Origin: Sandaracinaceae bacterium
GTDB lineage: Bacteria; Myxococcota_A; Polyangia; Polyangiales; Houyiibacteriaceae
NCBI GenBank assembly: GCA_012514415.1
Contig: JAAZAH010000028.1
Coordinates: 1 to 7,866 of the forward strand
Reading direction: 5' to 3'
Length of the DNA stretch: 7,866 nt
Shown here: positions 1 to 4,500 of the stretch, one piece after another
How the letters are laid out: the number at the start of each line of letters is the position of its first letter
Position numbering within the stretch: the stretch's first letter is position 1
Program-made: the position numbers and the translations under genes
Notes under the pieces: model-generated
The model's input: the letters and a program-made list of their open reading frames with translations, nothing else
What the model was told of the DNA's origin: nothing
Database searches by the model: none

Positions 1-36
1 GACGACGGCGGCGGAAATGACGACGGCGGCGGCGGT
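1..36 (+). repeat. 18-bp tandem repeat coding an Asp/Gly linker
   Basis: Two 18-base units, each starting GACGACGGCGGCGG and ending AAT or CGGT, encode DDGGGN and DDGGGG. A degenerate continuation (GATGACGACGATGAA) follows. The array may extend left of the window. Such in-frame repeats are prone to slippage and would change only linker length. Confidence 0.7.
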
Positions 37-405
37 GATGACGACGATGAACCCGGAAATCCCGCTTGCGATGAATGCGTGTCGGTCTGTCACGACGTCA
101 CCCAGATCTGCGACGACGTCTGTGATGAAGTTCCGGCCAATGCATCAGGTTGCCCCGCGTTCTGTAGCGGACTCGGCGTCTGCGAGATCGTCTGCGAAGA
201 CGCCGCCATGCTTTGCCCCTACCTCTGTGATCCGAGCGATTGGATCTGCTCCCTCGGCTGTCAGCTGATCGCTTCTTCTGCGTGCCGACAGCTTTGCACT
301 AGCCAATGCGCCTCGACCATCTGCGGCTTCGCCGTAAACATCTGCGATCGCGATCCCTGCCGCTCCGTGCAGACGATCTGCGAGACGCAATGCCCGTGTG
401 AATGA
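1..405 (+). CDS. Cys-rich CX3C-repeat protein, C-terminal part (5' end outside window)
   Basis: The frame is open from base 1 and ends at TGA 403-405, giving 134 visible residues. The first 20 or so are an Asp/Gly linker (DDGGGN, DDGGGG, DDDDEP). The rest holds 22 Cys in about 111 residues, mostly as C-x3-C pairs separated by 5 to 9 residues (for example CVSVC-type spacings at residues 26/30, 37/41, 51/55, 61/65, 72/76, 83/87, 95/99). The even Cys count and acidic linker fit an exported, disulfide-bonded domain tethered by a flexible linker, probably from a lipoprotein or surface protein whose signal peptide lies upstream. That location is inference. A GTG at 79 could start a shorter product, but the frame stays open upstream with continuous repeat-coded linker, so I treat the gene as partial. 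I do not recognise a named family; the function is unknown. Confidence 0.75.
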   Translation, partial: DDGGGNDDGGGGDDDDEPGNPACDECVSVCHDVTQICDDVCDEVPANASGCPAFCSGLGVCEIVCEDAAMLCPYLCDPSDWICSLGCQLIASSACRQLCTSQCASTICGFAVNICDRDPCRSVQTICETQCPCE

Positions 406-469
406 GCGCGGCTCTTTGTCACGGCGTGCTCGGCGACATGGAACGACCTCTTTGATGCTCTCAAGGATG

Positions 470-488
470 CATCGCCGTATGGGCGATG
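470..488. repeat. Stem-loop, 7-bp stem
   Basis: CATCGCC (470-476) and GGCGATG (482-488) pair perfectly around the loop GTATG. It lies 65 bases after the stop of the Cys-rich gene and 25 bases before the larger hairpin. Confidence 0.55.
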
Positions 489-513
489 ACAGTGGCCTCG
501 CGGGCGGAAGTTC

Positions 514-544
514 GGCGGAAGGAAATGCCTGCATGCCTTCCGCC
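514..544 (+). terminator. Terminator-like stem-loop, 9-bp stem, no adjacent T-run
   Basis: GGCGGAAGG (514-522) pairs perfectly with CCTTCCGCC (536-544). The 13-base loop can itself form a short inner stem. A second copy of GGCGGAAG at 503-510 could compete for the same 3' arm. It could stabilise the 3' end of the Cys-rich transcript or help terminate it. The lack of a T-run directly after it keeps confidence low. Confidence 0.35.
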
Positions 545-654
545 CTCCGGGACCGAAAACGCGCTGGGCCTGGATGCATTTTTTATGAATCGATGCGAGC
601 AAAATCGCGTCGACTTTGGTAGGGTCCGGCGCGAACACGATTCGCACCTTGCTT

Positions 655-660
655 AGGGGG
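655..660 (+). promoter_or_regulatory. Ribosome binding site deciding a GTG start
   Basis: AGGGGG ends four bases before the GTG at 665. It supports this non-ATG start for the 187-residue protein. Confidence 0.6.
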
Positions 661-664
661 TCAG

Positions 665-1228
665 GTGATAAGCATCAAAGGACAGGCCGTCCGACAATAT
701 CTGAGCACGCTCAAGGCGATGTACGGCGAGGAGAAGTACGCGGAGCTCGTCGACAAACTCGAAAACGATGAGTTTCGGGAGCTTGCCCAATCCGAGAATA
801 TCCTCGCTTCGGCTTGGTACCCGATCAGTTACGCAAATCAGCTCATCGCAGCCACCGTCGCAACCATCCCGGACATCCCCGACATCCCCGAACAGCTCGG
901 AAAAGAAGCGATGGCTCGGGATCTTCGCGGCATCTACGGCTATATCGCCGGCTTCCTCAATCCCGACGTCTGCCTGAGGTACACGCCACGCCTCATCCAG
1001 ACCTTCAATAAAGGACTCAAGCTCGAAGCCGAAAAGCTCGGGCCCGGTCACGCTCGGGTGCATTTCACCAATTCATCCGAAATCAGCGATCTTCTTTTTC
1101 GCACCATGACGGGCGGGACCGCTGCGATCTTCGAGCGCGTCGGTGCCCGCAACCTCACGATCAAGATCGTTGAAGGGGGCAAACTGGGCGATCCCGCAAC
1201 CACCTTTGAGTTACGCTGGGATGCCTGA
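665..1228 (+). CDS. V4R/DUF2378-like putative sensor domain protein
   Basis: A 187-residue soluble protein starting at GTG with a good ribosome binding site. The N-terminus (KGQAVRQYLSTLKAMYGEE, residues 5-23), the ASAWYPISYANQL segment (49-60), the DLRGIY helix (86-91) and the C-terminal pattern GGTAAIFERVGARNLTIKI (150-168) ending in FELRWDA have the layout I associate with myxobacterial DUF2378/TIGR02265 proteins and with the V4R / haem-NO-binding-like fold. Those families are single-domain or sensor modules, many of unknown ligand. I see no kinase, cyclase or DNA-binding part, and no obvious haem or metal ligand set; the only Cys is C103. A short in-frame repeat (PDIPDIPE, residues 69-76) sits between helices. 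It stands alone, with gaps of over 200 bases on both sides. Family assignment is from memory of the pattern, so it is moderate; function is not assigned. Confidence 0.6.
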   Translation: MISIKGQAVRQYLSTLKAMYGEEKYAELVDKLENDEFRELAQSENILASAWYPISYANQLIAATVATIPDIPDIPEQLGKEAMARDLRGIYGYIAGFLNPDVCLRYTPRLIQTFNKGLKLEAEKLGPGHARVHFTNSSEISDLLFRTMTGGTAAIFERVGARNLTIKIVEGGKLGDPATTFELRWDA

Positions 1229-1446
1229 GCGCAGGGACGCAGTTTTTGCGCGCTCTTCCGTCGTGATCCGCTCCGATTTCACTTGATGGTGGAGTCCGAC
1301 TGCCTCTAGATCGATCCGGAGCGTGCCGCGTGCGCGCTTCATTTGGAGGTTCATGCGTCCGCTGTGCCTCCGGAGCTTGGGGGAGCGTTGTGGGACACCC
1401 TCGGCAACTCAACTCGAACGCGGCGCGAGGGCGGGCGGCGATACTC

Positions 1447-1959
1447 ATGAACCTCTACCTCATCTCGGTTTTTCTACACATCCTTTCGGCCATGCTTTGG
1501 ATCGGAGGGATGCTCTTTCTGATACTCGTCGTCACGCCATTTCTGAAGCAAAGCGATCGGATGAACTCCGCCCAGTTCTATCGAAATGCGGGGCAGCGCT
1601 TTCGGAAGATCGCCTGGATGGGTTTTGCCGTCTTCTTCGTGACGGGAGTATTCAATCTCGGCTATCGCGGTGTGCGGCTAACGGATTTCGTTCGTCCTGA
1701 ATGGTTTGGCTCGCCCTATGGAAAGCTCGTCATCACCAAGATCGCGCTCTTCATCGCAATCCTTATCGTCAGCGCGGTCCACGATTTTTGGATCGGCCCC
1801 GCCGCGACGAGGGCGGTGACCGAGGGCGGCAAAAGCGATCCTGCCGCAGCCGAAAAGCTTCGAAAGAATGCGGCGCTCTTTGGGCGCATCAATTTTATCC
1901 TCGGCCTCGCGATGGTCGCCTTGGGCGTGATGATCGTGCGAGGCGTGCCGCGCTTCTAG
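1447..1959 (+). CDS. CopD-family four-helix membrane protein
   Basis: The 170 residues form four hydrophobic helices at about 5-31, 55-73, 94-112 and 146-165. The first carries the family hallmark HILSAMLWIGGMLF (11-24), and the third runs TKIALFIAILIVSAVHDFW (97-115). His11 and His112 sit at positions plausible for metal or haem binding. The CopD superfamily (PF05425 and relatives) includes copper-uptake proteins and uncharacterised inner-membrane proteins, so a copper role is only possible. No copper genes flank it. I chose ATG 1447 because it begins directly at the first helix. An in-frame GTG at 1390 has a better ribosome binding site (GGGGGAG, 1379-1385) and would add 19 residues rich in Arg. 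The ATG at 1330 would add 39 residues without membrane or family features. Confidence 0.8.
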   Translation: MNLYLISVFLHILSAMLWIGGMLFLILVVTPFLKQSDRMNSAQFYRNAGQRFRKIAWMGFAVFFVTGVFNLGYRGVRLTDFVRPEWFGSPYGKLVITKIALFIAILIVSAVHDFWIGPAATRAVTEGGKSDPAAAEKLRKNAALFGRINFILGLAMVALGVMIVRGVPRF

Positions 1960-1992
1960 TTCGCGCTCGGGCACGCGTTGGGCCGAACGTTC

Positions 1993-2008
1993 CGGCGGCT
2001 CTCCGCCG
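1993..2008 (+). terminator. Terminator-like GC hairpin after the CopD-family gene
   Basis: CGGCGG and CCGCCG form a perfect 6-bp stem around CTCT, 33 bases after the stop codon. No T-run follows, so it may act as an RNA 3' end stabiliser or weak terminator. Confidence 0.35.
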
Positions 2009-2044
2009 CGTATCGCCCGTCACCGGAGACGCTCAAAGATGGTC

Positions 2045-2063
2045 GGGAGCGGCGCGAGCTCCC
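2045..2063. repeat. Stem-loop, 6-bp stem
   Basis: GGGAGC (2045-2050) pairs with GCTCCC (2058-2063) around GGCGCGA. It is one of a series of hairpins in the gap. No T-run follows. Confidence 0.4.
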
Positions 2064-2096
2064 ATCGCTGAAAGCCGCGCCGCCCCCTGACCTGGC

Positions 2097-2130
2097 CGAT
2101 CCGTTGAAATGGGGGAGGAGGCACGGATCG
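2097..2130. repeat. 8-bp inverted repeat with 18-base spacer
   Basis: CGATCCGT (2097-2104) and ACGGATCG (2123-2130) are exact reverse complements flanking a purine-rich spacer (GGGGGAGGAGG). It could be a protein-binding dyad or a stem-loop. A further 5-bp hairpin follows at 2132-2146. Confidence 0.4.
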
Positions 2131-2237
2131 ACCGAAGCCCTTTCGGATCATCACGCGCCAACCAAGAGGCAAAAAGCGCGCCCTGTCTTCATTGTCCCCT
2201 CGCGATACCATCTTGAGAGATCTCCCCGCAAACCTCT

Positions 2238-2274
2238 TGTCTAAAAGACAGCTTGTAGACTGCCTAACAGGCTA
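2238..2274. promoter_or_regulatory. Tandem dyad operator candidate upstream of the XRE gene
   Basis: Two palindromes lie side by side. The first is TGTCTAAAAGACA (2238-2250), perfect with a 3-base centre. The second is TAGACTGCCTAACAGGCTA (2256-2274), which reads TAG-N-CTG-N5-CAG-N-CTA. Their centres (2244 and 2265) are 21 bp apart, two helical turns. The four half-sites align as TTAGACAA, AAAGACAG, GTAGACTG and ATAGCCTG, sharing an AGAC/AGCC core. This arrangement matches how small helix-turn-helix regulators, including restriction-modification controller proteins, bind in pairs near their own promoter. The site ends 36 bases before the XRE start codon. No -35/-10 promoter could be placed confidently. 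Confidence 0.5.
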
Positions 2275-2310
2275 TGGCGAAAGATGCAAGTCTGAGCTTG
2301 TCTCCCGGGC

Positions 2311-2844
2311 ATGAACGATCCGAAGCGCGACGAGCTGTACAAGCGTATCGGTGCCCATGTTGCGAAGCTTCGCCGCCAACTCGGCTGGACTCAAGAGAGG
2401 CTTGCCGAAGAAGTGGGCATCGACGCGAGCTACCTCGCGCGGGTCGAATCGGGAACGCGCCGCGCCACCCTTTTAACTTTTCGGGAGATTGCAGAGGCGC
2501 TCGATCAGGATCTCCGTGACCTCATTGACGAGGAGTGGGAGCCCGACCCTCCCGCAATCTTGCCCGAACTTCGGCGCGCGCTCGAAAAGCTGAGCCTCGA
2601 CGATCAGAAGCTCGTCAACCTCCTCGTCCGGCGCCTCCTCAGCGAGCGCACGGAGGTCATCGAGGACGACGCGATGAAGAACCTCCCGAGCGCTCAGGCA
2701 GACGACTGCGAGCAAGGGCTCCGTTCCCCCTTGAAATCGGGCGCCCAAACTCGGAGCTACAAACAATCGAGGGAGCGCGGTCGGACGAAGGCGGCCGCTG
2801 CATCAAAGCCGAAAGCCACGCGCAGAGCGACAAAGACGCGCTGA
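2311..2844 (+). CDS. XRE-family HTH regulator with basic H1-like tail
   Basis: This 177-residue protein is probably a cytoplasmic DNA-binding regulator. Residues 13-67 form a Cro/C1-type helix-turn-helix: helix 2 TQERLAEEVG (27-36), recognition helix DASYLARVESG (38-48), then a closing LTFREIAEALDQDL segment. Residues 83-111 are a second helical segment (LDDQKLVNLLVRRLL) that could dimerise. Residues 142-177 have 13 Lys/Arg in 36 and one acidic residue, with an AAAASKPKATRR-type composition like bacterial histone-H1-like tails. The start is fixed by an in-frame TGA at 2293-2295 with ATG 2311 as the next start. There is no good Shine-Dalgarno sequence, so leaderless or weak translation is possible. 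No restriction, methylase, toxin or phage gene is adjacent, so its target is unknown apart from the likely self-operator upstream. Confidence 0.85.
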   Translation: MNDPKRDELYKRIGAHVAKLRRQLGWTQERLAEEVGIDASYLARVESGTRRATLLTFREIAEALDQDLRDLIDEEWEPDPPAILPELRRALEKLSLDDQKLVNLLVRRLLSERTEVIEDDAMKNLPSAQADDCEQGLRSPLKSGAQTRSYKQSRERGRTKAAAASKPKATRRATKTR

Positions 2845-2890
2845 ACCCGAAAAGAGCGTGCGAGCTCGACCCCACGTTCGCCTCGCCATC

Positions 2891-2928
2891 GCTCGTCTCC
2901 TCACGAGCGCGTGAATCCTTTTTTCACG
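2891..2928. promoter_or_regulatory. Inverted-repeat cluster, possible activator binding sites
   Basis: Two perfect dyads are adjacent: GCTCGT-N6-ACGAGC (2891-2908) and CGTGAA-N7-TTCACG (2910-2928). A third, TCACG-N4-CGTGA (2901-2914), overlaps both. The dyad centres are about 19-20 bp apart and lie roughly 180-200 bases upstream of the predicted sigma-54 start, where enhancer sites for sigma-54 activators are often found. As RNA, the middle hairpin would exclude the outer two, so an RNA switch or the 3' end of the XRE transcript (stop at 2844) are alternatives. Confidence 0.4.
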
Positions 2929-3071
2929 GACAGGCTCGGATGAAGGTGAGCGCGGCGCGTCCGCACGGAAACCCGAGGATAGATCACGGGCTTCGCTCAA
3001 AGCGCACGGGCGCCTCGGCACGGCCGCTCGTTTAGCCCGGATTTTATTGAAGTTTTTTGCATCGCCGATCC

Positions 3072-3087
3072 CGGCCCGGGGTTTGCG
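3072..3087 (+). promoter_or_regulatory. Sigma-54-type -24/-12 promoter candidate
   Basis: CGGCCCGGGGTTTGCG keeps the essential GG (3073-3074) and GC (3085-3086) with exactly 10 bases between them. It matches the consensus TGGCAC-N5-TTGCA at GGC, the last C of the -24 block and all of TTGC. Transcription would start near 3098, giving a leader of about 68 bases before the porin ATG. The neighbouring sigma-54 activator gene makes the match more credible. Confidence 0.5.
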
Positions 3088-3134
3088 ATGAGCCGCATCG
3101 GTTCGCCCGCTGGTGGGCGAAGAGAGGACCAACC

Positions 3135-3156
3135 GCGCTCATTCAGCGCCCTTTTT
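3135..3156 (+). terminator. Small terminator- or attenuator-like hairpin in the porin leader
   Basis: GCGCT (3135-3139) pairs with AGCGC (3145-3149) around CATTC, then CC and five T follow. The ribosome binding site starts one base after the T-run (one C at 3157). The stem is only 5 bp, so it may be a weak attenuator, a structure that gates ribosome access, or chance. Confidence 0.3.
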
Positions 3157-3157
3157 C

Positions 3158-3161
3158 AGGA
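3158..3161 (+). promoter_or_regulatory. Ribosome binding site deciding the porin start
   Basis: AGGA lies four bases before ATG 3166. Together with the signal peptide that begins there, it argues for 3166 over the upstream in-frame ATG 3088. Confidence 0.55.
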
Positions 3162-3165
3162 TCCC

Positions 3166-4500
3166 ATGCGAGCTCAAATCCTACCCCTCATCTTTTTGGC
3201 CTTCGGCCTGCCCTTGATCGCGAAAAGCGGCGATGTGCTTGCTCAGTACGAGAGCGGTCCCGCCCGCTCCGATGGAATGTCCGAACTCTCTCGGGAGCTT
3301 CTTCTTGGCGCCCAGCCAGAAGACGCGGACGGGCATTCATCACGCGTCGAACTCGGTTCCAAGACAAAGCGCGACGAGATCAAGGTTCACGGCGAGCTCG
3401 GCCGAGGGATCACCGTCGACACAGGCGATCAATTCTCACTGAGGCTGGGCGCCCGAGTCGGCCTTCGCTACGAGCTGTCGTCAACGTTCGATTCGGAGAG
3501 CCAGGCGCATGAGCTCGAGCATCGTCCGAGTGTCTCCAACCTCCGCTTGGTGCTCGGAGGCCACGCGCTCACGCGCTCACTCACCTACCGCATCCAGCTG
3601 AATCTCTCGCCGCTCCACCTTCGCGGCGGGCAGAACTCTCCGGTCTTCGACGCCTATATGAACTATCAGTTCAGCGAGGCTCGCGGGCTTCGGTTCGGTC
3701 AGTTTTTCGTCCCGTTCAACCGCCTCCGGACCATCAGTGATTATGCGCTCCAACTCGGCTCGCGCTCGATCGCTGTGCGAGAGTTCAGCCTGCATCGCGA
3801 TCTCGGCGTGCGCTTAGAGGCAAATCAGCTCTTTGGAAAGGACTCGCCACTGACGCTTCAGCTCGGCGCGTTTGCGGGAGACGGAACCCAAGACCACGTC
3901 TGGAAAAAGCCCGGCGCGCTCCTGACTTCGCGCCTAGAGCTTCGACCCTTTGGCGCCTTTGACGACTCGATCGACGGCGATCTTTCGCGCCGAAAGCAGC
4001 CGGCACTCGCACTGGGAGCCGCCTTCGCCGCAAACCTCAACGCGTCTAAAGACCAAAGCAACTCCGGCGCGCTCCTCTCCGAAGGGCTCCGGCATTTCCT
4101 CCATGCCTCCACCGATCTCATCTTCAAATGGCGCGGTTTTGCCTTCCAGACTGAGCTGATTATGAGGCGCTCCACGGTGCCGAGTGGGCTGTCTGGAGAT
4201 CGTTCCTTGGCGGAGCCAACGCGCGACGGCTATGGAGCCACCGCGCAGCTCTCCTATCTTTTCTTCGTCCCGGTCGAAGTGGTCGGTAGGCTTGCCGCGA
4301 TCGACGCATGGAAAGACGCACATCCCGATTATCTCGCTCAGGTCGAGCAAACGGGTCGCGAGCTCGCCCTCGGTGTGAACTACTACGTCCGAGGCCATGA
4401 GCTGAAGATCCAGAGCGATTATTCGCTGCTAACGCCGCCAGGGTTCCCGCTCAACCGAGCAAACCACCTCGCTCGCATTCAGATCGACGCAAGCTTCTAA
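3166..4500 (+). CDS. Phosphate-selective porin O/P family outer-membrane protein
   Basis: The 444-residue product begins with a signal peptide (MRAQILPLIFLAFGLPLIA core, likely cleaved after VLA26). A region of about 55 residues without clear strands follows, then a beta-barrel from about residue 86 to the end. The family-typical block is at 176-215: RFGQFFVPFNRLRTI followed by LQLGSRSIAVREF and HRDLGVRLE, which I recognise from OprO/OprP-like porins (PF07396). Alternating polar/hydrophobic strands and a C-terminal Phe in RIQIDASF fit BAM-assembled outer-membrane barrels. The family passes small anions; members are not all phosphate-specific. Its position next to a sulfate importer and sigma-54 activator suggests sulfate or another sulfur anion, which is inference. 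It is tail-to-tail with the activator gene, and the stops overlap. Confidence 0.85.
   Translation: MRAQILPLIFLAFGLPLIAKSGDVLAQYESGPARSDGMSELSRELLLGAQPEDADGHSSRVELGSKTKRDEIKVHGELGRGITVDTGDQFSLRLGARVGLRYELSSTFDSESQAHELEHRPSVSNLRLVLGGHALTRSLTYRIQLNLSPLHLRGGQNSPVFDAYMNYQFSEARGLRFGQFFVPFNRLRTISDYALQLGSRSIAVREFSLHRDLGVRLEANQLFGKDSPLTLQLGAFAGDGTQDHVWKKPGALLTSRLELRPFGAFDDSIDGDLSRRKQPALALGAAFAANLNASKDQSNSGALLSEGLRHFLHASTDLIFKWRGFAFQTELIMRRSTVPSGLSGDRSLAEPTRDGYGATAQLSYLFFVPVEVVGRLAAIDAWKDAHPDYLAQVEQTGRELALGVNYYVRGHELKIQSDYSLLTPPGFPLNRANHLARIQIDASF

Larger units (their letters stand above)
406..664. other. Intergenic region with two strong stem-loops
   Basis: I see no convincing gene in this stretch. 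It holds the two stem-loops listed separately (470-488 and 514-544), a direct repeat GGCGGAAG at 503-510 and 514-521, and a run of six T at 579-584. The T-run lies about 35 bases beyond the second hairpin, so it is not a classic intrinsic terminator. No clear -35/-10 promoter was found for the downstream gene. Confidence 0.5.
1960..2310. other. Intergenic region with hairpins and an XRE-linked operator
   Basis: This 351-base stretch has no gene I can support; the open frames in it lack family features and good ribosome binding sites. It contains several short perfect inverted repeats (1993-2008, 2045-2063, 2097-2130, and CCGAA/TTCGG at 2132-2146) and ends with the tandem dyads at 2238-2274 next to the XRE gene. 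Confidence 0.5.
2845..3165. other. Porin upstream region
   Basis: This 321-base stretch has no gene. In order it contains an inverted-repeat cluster (2891-2928), an A/T-rich patch (about 3041-3058, unusual in this GC-rich DNA and a possible bend), a sigma-54-like promoter (3072-3087), a small hairpin with a T-run (3135-3156) and the porin ribosome binding site. An in-frame ATG at 3088 would start the porin 26 residues earlier, but that would bury the signal peptide. Confidence 0.55.

Noticed and set aside
1227..1255. GAGCGC/GCGCTC inverted repeat with a T-run after the V4R-like gene
   Set aside because: The T-run is inside the loop and not after the stem, and the loop is 17 bases long, so it is not a convincing terminator.
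1391..1406. Sigma-54-like TGGGAC-N5-CGGCA upstream of the CopD-family gene
   Set aside because: It keeps GG-N10-GC but lacks TT before GC. Such weak matches are expected by chance in GC-rich DNA, and the adjacent genes give no reason to expect sigma-54 control.
1353..1700. ATG 1353 with a strong GGAGG ribosome binding site, opening a frame through 1700
   Set aside because: The frame mostly overlaps the CopD-family gene out of frame, and its product is Arg/Pro-rich with no recognisable features. The start could still encode a short leader, but nothing else supports it.
1978..2244. 88-codon open frame between the CopD-family and XRE genes
   Set aside because: Low-information Arg/Pro-rich product, no good ribosome binding site, and it runs through several hairpins and the operator; best read as non-coding.
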